Part shown: positions 45,146 through 57,119 of the stretch, one piece after another
Layout: each line of letters begins with the position of its first letter
Position numbering within the stretch: the first letter of the stretch is position 1
From: Arthrinium phaeospermum
Lineage: Eukaryota > Ascomycota > Sordariomycetes > Amphisphaeriales > Apiosporaceae
DNA: 64,000 nucleotides
Direction of reading: 5' to 3'
Assembly: GCA_006503535.1 (NCBI GenBank)
Contig: QYRS01000011.1
Span: 124,001 to 188,000 of the forward strand
Notes under the pieces: generated by a model
Told to the model about the DNA's origin: nothing
Database searches by the model: none
Seen by the model: only the letters and a program-made list of their open reading frames with translations
Program-made: the position numbers and the translations under genes

Positions 45146-47228
45146 ATGCACGGAGCGGATACACACACTCAAACACAGACACAGCCGGCAGGAGCAACGA
45201 CAACGACAACCAGTATGCCGTCAACGCAACCGGCCTCGGACTCGGCGTCATCGTCTATAACGGCCATGGAACCAGCCAACGGACAAGGGGATGTGGAGGC
45301 ACAGGGCTCGTCGTCGCGGTCGCCCATAATATCGCACTTCAAGCTCTTGTTGGACCAGGGCGGCGTGACACCGGAAGTTCTCGCCTGGCGATGGGCCGGA
45401 AAGGGAACCGAGGAAGACCCCTTTCTCGTCGACTACATGGATAACGACCCCAAGAACCCCATGAAGTTCTCCCGGGTGAAGAGATGGTCCATCCTGATGG
45501 TCCAGGCCGTCGCGGTTCTGGCGGTGGCCTTCGTCAGCACGGCTTACAGTGGAGGTGTGGTCGAGATTATCCGCGAGTTCAAGGTCGACACCATCATCGC
45601 CATCCTCGGAGTCTCGCTCTTCGTTACCGGTTTTGCTGTTGGGTAAGTTACCATCTTCGCATGCTGCATATTACTGTATTGACCTGGTCTTCTTTTAGTC
45701 CTCTGATATGGGCTCCGCTCTCGGAAATGTACGGCCGACAGTTCCTCTTCTTCGGCACGTACATGGCCTTGACTGCCTTCAACGCCGGAGCTGCCGGCGC
45801 CAAGAACATCGAGACGTTGATCATTCTGCGCTTCCTCGGCGGTACCTTCGGAGCTTCGCCCATGACCAACGCCGGTGGTGTCATTGCTGATATGTTCTCG
45901 GCGCACGAACGCGGCATGGCCACGGCCGTCTTCGCAACTGCCCCGTAAGTACACATCTATATTATACTCCACACGATCAGGCCTCTTGTTGGATTTGTTA
46001 GCTGACTTACGCTGCTCTAAAGGTTCCTTGGCCCTTCTATTGGTCCCATCGCGGCCGGATTCCTGGGCGAGGCTGCCGGCTGGCGCTGGATCGAGGGTCT
46101 CATGGCCGCCTTCACCGGTCTGCTCTGGATCATCGTCTCGCTCACCGTGCCCGAGACATACACGCCCGTCATCCTGCGCCGCCGTGCCGAGAAGCTGACC
46201 AAGCTGACCGGCAAGGTCCATATTTCCATGCTGGATGCCGGCAAGCCCAGGAAGACCGTCATGCAGGAGTTCAAGATCGCCCTGTCGCGCCCCTGGCAGC
46301 TGCTGTTCCGTGAGCCCATCGTCCTGCTCACCGCCCTCTACATGGCCATCGTCTACGGTACCCTCTATATGATGTTCGCCGCCTTCCCCATCGTCTTCCG
46401 GCAGCAGCGCCACTGGTCGGCCGGCGTCTCCGGCCTCGCCTTCCTCGGTGTCCTCGTCGGCATGATGGCGGCCGTCTCCTACAGCATGTTCGACAACAAG
46501 CGTTACGCGCGCGTTTCGGAGGCGCACGGTGGCAATGCGCCGCCCGAGGCCCGCCTGCCTCCGGCCATTGTCGGCTCCGTCCTGCTTCCCATCGGTCTGT
46601 TCTGGTTCGCCTGGACCAACGGTCTTGACGTGCATTGGATCGTTCCCATCATTGCCAGTGGCTTCTTCGGCGCGGGTTTGGTTCTGGTGTTCCTCAGTCT
46701 CATGAACTACTTGGTTGATTCTGTAAGTTTTTTTTTTTGCTTCCCCTGGTTGCCGCCGAATTCAATCAACACTTGACTAACAATTTGCTACAGTATGTCG
46801 TCTATGCCGCCTCCGTCCTCGCCTCCAATGCCGTTTTGCGATCCCTTCTCGGCGCCGCCTTCCCTCTCTTCACCACCAACATGTACAGCAACCTGGGCAT
46901 CCACTGGGCCAGCACGATCCCGGCCTTCCTGTCGCTCGCCTGCCTGCCGTTCCCCTTCCTGTTCTGGAAATACGGTGCGGAGATTCGCATGAAGTGCAAG
47001 TACGCCGCCGAGGCCGCCAAGCTGCTCGAGGAGTTCCGCGCCATGCAACAGGGCCGCGAGGAGCAATCGTCCTCGCAGCCAATGGAGAAGAAGGAGGACG
47101 ATAAGGACGACGTCGTCGTCGTCACTACCAACAACATGTCTGGCTCTGATGACGACTACACGAGATCAAATACCCCCGAGGGTGGGCGCGTGGAGGAATC
47201 ATACAATAAGGAGAAGCTTTCCTCGTGA
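45146..47228 (+). CDS. MFS multidrug/polyamine exporter (DHA1, Tpo1/Flu1-like)
   Basis: Four exons: 45146-45642, 45699-45944, 46023-46722 and 46794-47228, giving 625 aa. A Thr/Ser-rich cytosolic N-terminus of about 110 residues precedes [24 protein letters not shown], typical for fungal DHA1 proteins. Twelve membrane helices are visible. Motif A appears as [15 protein letters not shown], motif C-like [23 protein letters not shown] follows helix 5, and the central loop contains the conserved [16 protein letters not shown]. The C-terminal tail is acidic and Lys-rich (EKKEDDKDD, then [15 protein letters not shown]) with likely phosphorylation sites. By family it is a plasma-membrane proton antiporter exporting polyamines, weak acids or drugs; the substrate cannot be told. 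A second in-frame Met lies 22 codons downstream. The 363-codon antisense frame beneath it is a shadow. Confidence 0.9.
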
Positions 47229-47694
47229 AGCCCTTACTCCTTTTTAAAATATTAAAGAAAGCCTTCGGCCGCGGCACTATCTACCTACCCATACCACATC
47301 AATGTAGGCAGATATCTATATATATAGTATAAACATTAGACTTAGACTTGGATACCCACCTTCGGTTTTGCATAGCGAGCGAGATCAACCAAGAAAGGAG
47401 CATTGTCGGCGTTTTCTATAGACTGGCAACATAATAAATTATCCATTGCTCACGCGCACTATATGAAGAGTACACATTCATAATCTCTTCTAAATACACC
47501 CATTCTACTATGTGGTATATCATAGCTCTGATATCCAATATCTATAAATGATGCTGGGATGTCTTTTTTCCATCCACCACTGTACAAAGTCGCCTGGGTT
47601 CACGAGAGACGACGGGATTCCCTTGCTCGTACCCGGCCCAAAACCTGGTCAACCGAACGGAAAAGCACTCGACCCTCAGTTAGGAGAAACTAAT
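47229..47694. other. Convergent intergenic region
   Basis: 466 AT-rich bases between convergent stops; probable 3' UTRs and polyadenylation signals. No gene is seen. Confidence 0.5.
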
Positions 47695-49293
47695 TTAAAG
47701 CTCGTCGCGCCCGATCCGGATGTTGAGACCCGGAAAGTTTGCGATGGAGACCCGCGGCGTCGCCCGGATACGCCCAGGGATCTGGCCAGCGTCCTCCGTC
47801 GTCGTCGCCGCCGCGGCGCCATCGGGGTTCCAGGGCTTGATCCGGCCCTGCCAGACGTCGAGCCCCCACTGCTGCAGCGCGCTCGAGGTGACGGGGCTGC
47901 CGCGCGGGTACTGGTAGATGCGGTCCTTGGAGAGCTGGTGCACGGCGCCGCAGGGGTACTCGACCTGGGCGGCGTCGTCGTTGCCGGGGGCCGCGAGGCC
48001 GAGGCGCGCGGGCAGCGAGGGGAACTCGAGGGGGTCCACCGTCGTCATGGTCAGGGACTCGTAGTAGCTCCGGCCGATCTTCTGGAGCGTGCGGCGGAAC
48101 TCGGCGCGCTCGGCCTCGGTCGCGGCGAAGAGGTAGACCATGGGCCAGCCGCGCTGGGGGGTGTGCGTTAGTCAGTTAAGGGGGGAGGGGGGGAAGAAGA
48201 CCCCTTTGACGGGGATCTGGGAATGCTTACAGCCACTAAGCGCTGCTGGTTTTGCGCGGTCAATTCGGAGATGATGGAGCGCTATGGAAGTATCAGTCTG
48301 CAGGTTTCCTTGCTGGTATGGGGGAGGGATGGTGGGCACTTACCGAGGCCTCGGCCACGAACGCCTTCATGGCATCGACCTCGAAGCTGCCCTTGAACGT
48401 CACGACATCGCCGTCCAGGTGCCTGTGGCACTTCAAGCCGGGAGATCCCACGCCCTCGGCCTGTCTCGCCGCGTCATCGACATTGATGCCGAAGGTGAAC
48501 TCGTCCCGGAACTGCGATGCCACGTCCTCGTAGAGCTTGCGCGACTCCTGGTCATCGACCGCCACGTAGGCGATGAACACGGTCTCGTCGCCCGACTTGA
48601 AAGCCTCGAGCTCCTCGGAGGGAACCTCCGACACAGACGGCCTCTGGACGCGGTTTATCCACGAGGTAATCCTATCCAATGCTCGTCAGACAACTATGTA
48701 GTGAGATAAGGAGGTGGTTGTACATACGCGGAAGCACGTCTTGGACCAAGGTACGTCGACTTGGGCTCGCCGCCCTGGAATACTTTGAGACTCGGGTACG
48801 AGGACACATCGTACTTCTGACAGATATCTGCTGCCTGGGAGCAGTCAACGCTCAGGGTCGAGATGACGGTCAGCTCGGCCACAGCCGGCGCCCATTCCAG
48901 CTCGAGAGCCTTGGATTTGTCCCTGGTTTCAATAGTTAGCGCAATCCGACTATGCAGCAGTATCAATGCCTGCAGATACTGGCACTAAACTCACTCGGAC
49001 GGCTACACAACACACACCCTTCTTATTAGTGTCTGTATTGGCGGTTATGGATGCCCTTGAAAACAACGGGGCCGGAAGGGTACTACTGTACCGCAATAAC
49101 TAGAAGCAGCCGGTTAGTATCGTTTTGTTGTACACTTACCGCGGCAGTGTTGGGCACAGATGACTATTGACTCACATGCTACCACCACGGCATCGTGGCT
49201 CTTGATACTGGTCTCCAAGTCGGATGGTGCCACATGCTCCCATGCGCATACACCGGTGACGGCCAGCCAAGCCGCTAGCCCTAGTTTCAACAT
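47695..49293 (-). CDS. ER-resident PDI-like thioredoxin-fold protein lacking CxxC
   Basis: Seven exons on the minus strand: 49176-49293, 49092-49099, 48995-49002, 48728-48922, 48344-48671, 48231-48281 and 47695-48153, giving 388 aa. Exons 2 and 3 are 8 nt each, flanked by GT-AG introns with CTAAC/CTAAT branch sites, and join to read VVVAFIAPSEDKSKALELEWA. This is the PDI active-site strand, but the usual CGHC is replaced by EDKS, so no redox chemistry is expected. A signal peptide (MLKLGLAAWLAVTGVCA) starts the protein, the first thioredoxin domain ends near 110 (YDVSSYPSLKVF, cis-Pro kept), and two further thioredoxin-like domains follow (about 115-240 and 240-350). The C-terminus is RDEL, an ER retrieval signal. 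Likely a chaperone or scaffold in the ER lumen. Adjacent, same strand, to a secreted glycosidase. Confidence 0.88.
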
Positions 49294-49734
49294 GGCAATT
49301 CTGGGTGTGCACAGCAAATATAATGGTATGAATGTTGATATATTGAAGAAGCCTCTGGTGTTTGGTTAGGAAGAGACAAGATTACTTGTAGATTTACCAA
49401 GGCTTGGGAAGAATATGTAAACAGCTACTGGACGTTTCATCCGTCTTGGAGTTACCTAACGCTCATCCGCTAAGAACAGGGATCAAATCGGGGGAAGTGC
49501 GGATTCCACTTGCCACATCCAGGAAGTGTTACCCACTATACGTCGTGAACCGATGAGACCATGTTCTGTGCGCATATGGGAGAGGACACACAATAGCCAC
49601 GAAAATGTTGCGGGAAAATGTGTGTAACCTATTTATTCGCTATGTGTGAAGATTTGCAGTATTGCATGGTACCATTCCGATCCGGTACCCCCATGGGGCT
49701 TCAGGAGTCTACATGACCCTTAGAAGTGCAGGTT
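49294..49734. other. Intergenic region between tandem minus-strand genes
   Basis: 441 bases: 3' end of the alpha-galactosidase gene and promoter of the PDI-like gene. No gene seen. Confidence 0.5.
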
Positions 49735-51437
49735 CTACAAGCATTGCGAGTACCATTCTGTCGCCTGTTAGCACTCGGCCAAGAACTCCATGATTGCAGG
49801 ATTGACTTACCATTGGAGACCTTGCAGGTATAGGGTGACACGCACTGAACATGAACAGGCTTGCATTAGTGCGAGCAATCCCGCAAGGCCGTGGAAAAGC
49901 TTACAGCCGTAGGCCCGTTGTAGCCGCTTCCGCCACACTGCCCGAACTGCGTCTGCTGGGCGGGCGCGGGCGCCTGGGTCGTCGTCGCGGCGGGGGGCGC
50001 ACCGCCTCCGCCGGCGGTCTTGGTGGCGACCTTGTAGACGCGCATGTCGTGCGAGCCTAGGCTGGTCGTGACGGCGTTGCCGCTGCCCGTCGCGCCCGTC
50101 CACAGCTCGGTCCAGCTGTACGAGCCGGAGCCGCCGAGGCCGGGCACGTCGGCGAACTTGAACGAGAGCGTCGACGCGCCGTCGGCCGCCACCACGCCCA
50201 CCACGACGCCGTCGCTGAGCGGGCCCGCCCAGTACGGGTACAGCTTGCCGTTCACGGGGGCGGCGGCACCCGAGGGGCGGAAGTAGCCGGCCGCTTTGCC
50301 CAGGGGGTCTTGGTTGATTGCGAGGATGGCCTTTTACAGCATGTGTATTAGGAACTGCCGAATAAGGAGGTCATGGGTGTGCCATTTACCTTGTTCTTGA
50401 GGATGTTCAGCGAGGAGGTCTTGATCTTGGACAGATCCGTGCCGAGGATGATAGGCGACTTGGCCAGAGCCCAGATGCCCATGTGGGCTCTCTCTTCGTT
50501 CTCGTTTAGGGCGCCGTTTCCAACTTCCTGTTCCACGTTTAGAAAAGTTGCTCTCCGATCACTTTCCACCCTGACTGGTCACAAGCAGGCTATCTTACCA
50601 TCATATCCAGGTCATTGAAGCCACCGGGTGCCGCGTACTGGGCGATGCCTCCGGCGGTAGCTGCGATGCCGACCACCGAGTTCCAGTTGTTGGCAATGTC
50701 GCCCGACATGCGCCACGAGTTGCCCACGTTGGCGCCCCAGGTCCAGACGCTGTTGCGCCCCCACTCGCACATAGAGTAGAAGATCTCGCCGCCCGAGTTG
50801 GCGAGGGCGTCGCGGAACGTCTCGTACCAGGCCCGGGGATTCACGTTCGGGTCCCAGCATGTCTGGGGGTTCTGCCCGTTGCAGGGGGTGTAGCAGGCGT
50901 CGTGCTTCCAGTAGTCGACGGACCAGCTGGCGAGCGCCTTGGCGTCCTGGGCCTCGTGGCCCCAGGACCCCGGGTAGCCCGCGCACGTCTTGGTGCCCGC
51001 GCAGCCGTAGAGGCCGAGCTTGAGGCCCATGCCGTGGATCTCGTCGGCGAGCGCCTTCATGCCCTTGGGGAACTTGTTGGGGTCCGGCACCAGGTAGCCC
51101 GACGAGTTGCGGTTCATGGTGCTCCAGCAGTCGTCGATGTTGACGTACTGGTAGCCGGCATCCTTGAGTCCCAGAGACACAAAGAGCTTCGCCGTCTTGA
51201 GCGCGGTGTCGGCGTTGGCATACGTGCACCCGCCCACATTCTGCAGGTGACATAGCTATCAGTATGGCCGGCGAAGACGCGATTAGGTTGGGGGACTGTG
51301 GTTATATAAGTACACACCCAAGAGTTCCACCCCAGCGCAGGGGTTCTCCCTAGACCGTTGTCAAGCCGCTTGTCGAGCTCGACAGTCGGCGATGCCAAGG
51401 CAAGAGCAGGCAGAGCAAGGAGCATTCTGGTATACAT
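49735..51437 (-). CDS. Secreted alpha-galactosidase, GH27 with C-terminal CBM1
   Basis: Six exons on the minus strand: 51318-51437, 50599-51240, 50390-50527, 49905-50330, 49811-49844 and 49735-49757, giving 460 aa. A signal peptide (MYTRMLLALPALALASP) is followed by the GH27 barrel starting GLGRTPALGWNSWN. YQYVNIDDCW, LGLYGCAGTKTC and YWKHDAC carry the signature, with Asp154 the expected nucleophile; MSGDIANNW carries Asp221, the expected acid/base. A beta-sandwich domain follows, then a Thr/Pro/Ala-Gln linker and a fungal cellulose-binding CBM1 (FGQCGGSGYNGPTACVSPYT to WYSQCL) split over the last three exons. The enzyme removes alpha-1,6-galactose from galactomannan or raffinose-type sugars; CBM1 points to plant-wall substrates. 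Probable carbon control is inferred only. The last exon holds just seven codons and a stop. Confidence 0.95.
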
Positions 51438-51734
51438 GTTGGGCGTTCAACGTGTTTATATACCTGGGTATGCTATATTCTCACATGGGTTCAGCGCCAA
51501 GTATGAGATGCTCTTCCTCCAGTGAGTGAGAATAGAAACACGCGGCGACGAGCAGGTTAGGGTTAGGAGCAGAAAGGGGTTCATACCAGCTCAAAGAACG
51601 TCCAAGGAAGTAGCTAGTCGTATTAGCGCTGTGAAACTCCTCGCAGTCGACAGGTGTCTCGTCAATCGGTGGTGCTGGAGTGAAAGGCCACACAACAGGA
51701 AGTTCCGTGTATACTATGCAGCTTGAACCAGCCT

Positions 51735-51742
51735 TTATATAA
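51735..51742 (-). promoter_or_regulatory. Possible TATA box of the alpha-galactosidase gene
   Basis: TATATAAA on the minus strand, about 300 bases upstream of the start codon. Inducible extracellular hydrolase genes in fungi often have TATA boxes, but the distance implies a long leader, so the assignment is tentative. Confidence 0.35.
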
Positions 51743-52590
51743 GGAGTCGCTATACTCGATCAACCGCTCTATGCGCACCAATGGCCGGTCGGTCGATGTC
51801 AAACCACCTCTTGGAAAAGCCGGCAGTGGGCCAGGCGAGGGATTCGATATAACGGTGCTTGGCCGCCGAGCTCTCGTATAAGTAAAGAAGCTTGTGCGGG
51901 ACGCAGCAATCGGCAGGCTTGCCGAACCCGCCACGAGTCGCAATCCAGAAACTTTTGCACGAATGGGTGACACGACGGCTTTCCTCGTTTCTGTTGCTCC
52001 GTTGGTTGATGTAACCATAAACGCGGAGTAAACCCTGGGAGCCCGTATTCGGTGCGGGGGAGGTCCAACATCCTCTCTGATTTTACACCAATGGCGATAC
52101 TGGTGCCCCCAGGCTATATACACCCGTACGGCGGGTTCGTTTGGTTTTACAGTATGTAAAAAGGGGGCGACAGTGTCGTATGATATAACATTCAAGCTTC
52201 TCCCGGTTGCCGGATGGTCTTTCACCAAGTAGTATGTTCCCATATGCAGTAGGCAGACTTGGGACTGTAAATCCATCTTCGGTTATTCCTGTGTGCTTCT
52301 TTCCTTTCTCGCAGGGTCGTTGTGATGCTGCGAGGACGGCAATCTGACATTTCACGAAGCAGATGCAAGTTTGAGATCATCGAGGGGTGTCCAAATGACC
52401 GACCGACCCAATGCCATGATCGACATGCACGCAATTGCGATGACCTAATCAGGGGTAATTAATGAGGCTGAATCGATGGCTCATCGAGGTTCAAACGTCG
52501 ATGCATAATTAGGTTTCCCCCATTTACATGCAAGAGGACGCGGTCAATGCTAATTTCCCCGTGGCGCAAACATGTTATCATGTTGGGCGT

Positions 52591-52616
52591 TGGTGGTGGT
52601 GGTGGTGGTGTTGTTG
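52591..52616. repeat. (TGG)6-7 and TTG trinucleotide repeat
   Basis: Consecutive TGG units followed by TTG units in intergenic DNA upstream of the CLC gene. Confidence 0.85.
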
Positions 52617-52981
52617 TTTCTCGTCCAAGGTAAACCGAGTTAATGCGAGTTGCTGGGCAGACAACATACGACCTGCCGAGGACAGACAGAGAAGAGACCT
52701 TGGTTGCTTGGACTAAACAAAACAGGGGCGAAAGGTTCGTCGATCAAATCGCTCGTGTATGCATGCACCAGCCATATTGATGACTCGAAGCGTCCTTGAT
52801 CTCTACGAACTTAATGGCCTGGTGTCTTGGGAGCTCAGCATTCCCTCAGCTCGGCGGCGCCAAACCCCACCTTGTGACCGGCTCAGCCTACCACCGGGTC
52901 AGTCATCTTTGCCTGCGACCCGAGACAAGTTGGCTGGAGGGAGAGATTGCTAACCGAGCTGCCGATCTTCTTCTTGTGCAC

Positions 52982-53020
52982 AAGGAATACAAGGAATACA
53001 GGGAATGCAAGGAATGCCGG
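52982..53020. repeat. Imperfect decamer tandem repeat (AAGGAATACA-like)
   Basis: About four copies of a ten-base unit with small changes (AAGGAATACA, GGGAATGCA, AAGGAATGCC). Intergenic, no coding role seen. Confidence 0.8.
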
Positions 53021-54314
53021 CAGTAACCTTGGCACGTTTCTTCAGCTCTCAATATCCGACTACAAAGGAGGACGAAAGGCAAGGCGTGAACTCTCCAATA
53101 CATTGGGCGCATGCAGCGTTAAAGCTAGAATAAACAATTGATTGAGGGCTCGGGCTTGCAGTGTAGCCGCCCACGCTTCTGCAGCGGTCTAGGCTCGAGA
53201 TGGCAAAGTAGCAGCAGGTCGCATCATCGGGACCAGGCCTCATTGGACAAAGGCAGGCAAGTGGGTGGAGGAGGCCCCCGATGGGCAATGGGATGGATGT
53301 TTGTTTCCCTGGAACCAAGTGCTGTGAGTTATTAGGTACTGTACAGTAGAGTGAAGCAACTTAAGCACAACCAACCCCACACCCTGCCTGCCTGCATTTT
53401 AGGGGTCTTGGGATCAGTTCCAGTCCACCTTTTTCGAGATCCGGTTGGTCAGAGAAACGCGACATCGACCCCCAATTCCCTTGAGGGGTGCGTCACAAGC
53501 ACCGGCAATGATCTAATCCCTCCTTCTCGTTGACTCCAAACAGCATCCCGCTTGCTTCCTTTGCCGCGCCGATTTGGTTACGAGTTAGTTGCCTACATAC
53601 ATCTATACTCATCTGAGAAGAAGGAGCACAGCATCTGAGCCTCCAGTCTCTTGTCAGACTCGTCCGTCGTCCATAAAGCCGAAGCTGACCTTCCCCATCG
53701 TCCCTGCCACTCCCTTCCCGTTCCCGGCTACTGTTGCCAGTGTGGATTTCACCCTCTCTTATCCGATAGTCTGATGGGGGCATATTACCATCGCCGTTTC
53801 ACCTGACATATTGACGACTCTTTCGAAAGACAATGACTCGTAGGCTGCAATACTCTTGGATTTCCATGCGAGCAAGCTACATAGACAGAAGCAACCGCCA
53901 ATTGTGGTAATCGTGCATACACATACATACACCTTTTCGCTCTTTTGACAGAAGCACGCCACTGCGATTGTGCCATTCGTTGATCGTTGCCATTCCTGCG
54001 CCGTCTATCCATTCTACATACTGCTTCGGTCCCACGATCTCCTCTTCAAGCGGGTCTCGAACCGCGATTGCCGTTGCTCTGGCCGATACCTCTCTGCCCA
54101 ATCCTCAACCCGACGAGGCCGCTACTCCTCTTATCAGCATCGCCCATCCGATCTTGGGCCACACCTGCAACCTTCCGACATCCGAGCGCAGGCGGCCGAC
54201 TTAGACAAGTCCCCCTACTTGGGTGCCACCCGATCTTTTCCTTGGTCCCATCGTCGAGGACACACCTGTCACACAGAGAAGACGCAAGCAACCGACACCT
54301 GACAAACTCAAAAA

Positions 54315-57119
54315 ATGGCCGAAGACGCTGGGCCGTACGACTCAATTCCGCCCTCACAGCAGTCGTCCCAACACCTCTCCGTCCCGGCTTCTCCCACCTA
54401 CCAGCGTCGGCGCGGTGTGCGGTCGCGAAGGCAGTCTCTGTCCGAGCAGCCGGACGAGCGGACATCACTGCTGCGGCGACCTTCGAGGTCACGCATACGC
54501 ATCCAGAGCCCCGCTGCCTCGCCGAGGGCGCCTTTCTTGTCGAGAAACCACAGTTATGCCGGCAGTGTGAAATCGCGGCATCACAGCCGCCACGGCTCAT
54601 GGGGCCAACGCCTGGCCCACGCTTTGGGAGACGGCCGCCATGATTCCATGGCCGAATCCAAAGGCTCGATCTTTTCCGACGAGAGGGTGTGGTACGATCA
54701 GTTTACTTCGACCGACTGGGTGCACGACAGCATAGCGGACGCCTACAGAGTCAAGGCTCTGAGGGCACGGAAGGACCTGTGGGGCCGGCTAATCGTTCTC
54801 TTTGACGGCGCCCAGGGCTGGATATTGAGTGCCGTGGTCGGTTTCCTCGTTGCCGTGCTTGCGTATTGTGTCGATGTGGCCGAGACCACCATTTTCGATT
54901 ACAAGGACGGTTATTGTGTGAGGGGTTGGTATATCCGAGAAAAGGTAGGTCTTCTGCACTAAACTCTAACTTTATACCTTGCCCATGCTGTGATTGTCTG
55001 CCCTGGAATTCACTGCTGACCAAGTTACAGAGATGCTGCCCGCATGGCCCGTGTACGGATTGGCGCACATGGTCCGAGGTACTCGGCGGCCATCCTTTTG
55101 GAGACAAATGGACGGAATTCGGAGTTTACCTCATCGGGGTTGTGTTGCTTTCGGTCCTTGCTTGCTTGCTGACCTTGACCACGAAGACTGTCGTGCCGTC
55201 TGCCTATCGTATGACTACGCTCGATGAAAATCTGGCCGCCGTGAACAACAGCCAACAAAATGACACCGACTTTGATGACGAGGATTCAGATGAGAATCAT
55301 AGCCCAACGCATGTGGCCCAGGAAGAAGTCGTTCCGCCAATGGTCTACTATTCAGCAGCCGGAAGCGGTGTTGCTGAGGTGCGTGTTATTCTCAGCGGTT
55401 TCGTGCTGCACGGATTTCTAGGATTCAAAACATTGGTCATCAAGTCGGCTGGCCTGGTGCTGAGCGTGGCTTCCGGTCTCAGCTTAGGCAAAGAAGGCCC
55501 GTATGTGCACATTGCCACATGCATTGGCAATATTGCGTGCCGAATGTTTTCCAAATATGACCGCAACGACGGCAAGAGGCGAGAAGTGCTGTCCGCTGCT
55601 GCCGCTGCTGGCGTGGTGGTGGCCTTTGGCGCCCCCCTTGGCGGCGTTCTATTTGGCCTCGAAGAGGTGGCCTACTTCTTTCCTGCCAAGACGCTCTTCC
55701 GGACATTTTTCTGCTGCATTATTGCTGCTTTGTCTCTCAAGTTTCTCAACCCGTATGGGACCCACAAGATCGTCATGTTCGAGGTTCGGTACACCGCTGA
55801 ATGGGAATATTTTGAGATTGTCAGCTTCGTCCTTTGCGGGATCCTTGGTGGCGCGCTTGGCGCCTTGTTCATCAAAGCCTCGAGGGGGTGGGCTGTGACG
55901 TTCCGCAAGATTCCAGTTATCAAGCGGTATCCTATGGTCGAGGTCGTTCTGGTGGCTCTTATCACCGGTCTCATTGGCTACTGGAATGTCCTGACAAAAC
56001 TCCCAGTCGCTAAGCTTCTTCTCAACCTCGCGGCACCATGCGACGATGAGACCAGGGATGAGCTGGATCTTTGCCCCACAAGCATCGATGAAATACCAGC
56101 TATTCTCCGAACACTACTTGCGGCGTTCGTCATCAAGAGTTTTCTGACTACCATCACGTTTGGTATCAAGGTCCCCGCCGGTATATACGTGCCGTCCATG
56201 GTTGTCGGCGGTCTCTTGGGCCGAATCATTGGCCACGTTGTTCAATGGATTGTGCTCCGATTCCCACACTGGGCGCTATGGGGCACATGCCCGATCTATG
56301 CTGACGGCTCCTGTATCCAGCCGGGTGTGTATGGTTTGATTGCGGCCGGATCGACCATGTGCGGAGTGACCCGACTCTCTGTAACACTGGCCGTCATCCT
56401 GTTTGAACTCACCGGAAGCTTGGACTATGTATTGCCATTCTCTCTAGCCATTCTTGTGGCAAAGTGGACTGCGGATGCTATCGAACCCCTGAGCATCTAC
56501 GACCTCTTGACCGAGATGAACTCCTACCCTTTCCTGGATAACAAGCACAAGCCCATTTTTACCTCGGACCTCGCTGAAATTGTCCCTCGAGTCCGATCCC
56601 AACGAGTCGTGGATATCACCAACTCGCCCCTGGTTCCAGCATCCAGTCTGCGGGCCAAGTTGGAAACGTTGCACCGAACAGGCGAGCTCGATGGCGGGTT
56701 GCCGATTCTGCGAGATGGCGTTCTTGTGGGTCTGATACCTGCTCCAGATCTGGAATATGCTCTAGACCAGCTTGAGGACGAGAGCACAAATCTCTGTCTC
56801 ATGGCCAACGTTCCCAGTATTGACGATGATGACGAGGGAGGCCGTGACCCCACCGACTTCACGCCCTACATAGACCCGGCCCCGGTGGCCTTGGACATCA
56901 AGTCACCCATGGATCTGGTATACGAATGCTTTGTCAAACTTGGCCTGCGATATATCTGCGTCCTGAAAGATGGACGTTATGCGGGCATGGTAAGTTTTTG
57001 TGCACCCATGAGGCCCCATCCATACATATTGTTGTTGATTCTGACCACGATTCTAGACTCACAAGAAGCAATTCGTAAAGTACATGCGAGGGTTGGAAGA
57101 GGAGCAACGCGGCTCATGA
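54315..57119 (+). CDS. CLC-family chloride/proton exchanger
   Basis: Three exons: 54315-54944, 55031-56989 and 57057-57119, giving 883 aa. A long basic, Ser-rich cytosolic N-terminus (about 1-160) precedes the CLC transmembrane core. Selectivity motifs are present: GSGVAE at 321-326, GKEGPYVH with gating Glu365, and FGLEEVAYFFP with Glu422, the residue that marks Cl-/H+ exchangers rather than channels. The spacing of 57 between these two glutamates equals that of mammalian CLC-5. Two C-terminal CBS domains follow (about 590-860, VVDITNSPLVPASSLRAKL and PVALDIKSPMDLVYE). It most resembles the CLC-3/4/5 and yeast Gef1 group, which acidify and supply chloride to endosomal, Golgi or vacuolar compartments. 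A luminal acidic loop (DFDDEDSDENHS) lies near 285-300. The final exon is only 20 codons plus stop. Confidence 0.94.

Larger units (their letters stand above)
51438..54314. other. Long intergenic region, alpha-galactosidase and CLC gene promoters
   Basis: About 2.9 kb between outward-facing start codons with no supported gene. It contains a TGG repeat (52591), a decamer repeat (52982) and, after 53.5 kb, a pyrimidine-rich stretch on the plus strand that is probably the leader of the CLC gene. Frames across 53.97-54.6 kb are out of phase with the true CLC start. Confidence 0.5.

Noticed and set aside
45544..46635. 363-codon minus-strand open frame
   Set aside because: Antisense shadow of the MFS exporter, highly charged and repetitive in composition, no family resemblance.
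53987..54643. 218-codon plus-strand frame overlapping the CLC start
   Set aside because: Out of phase with the CLC gene and with no motif; the CLC exon 1 frame splices cleanly into the channel core.
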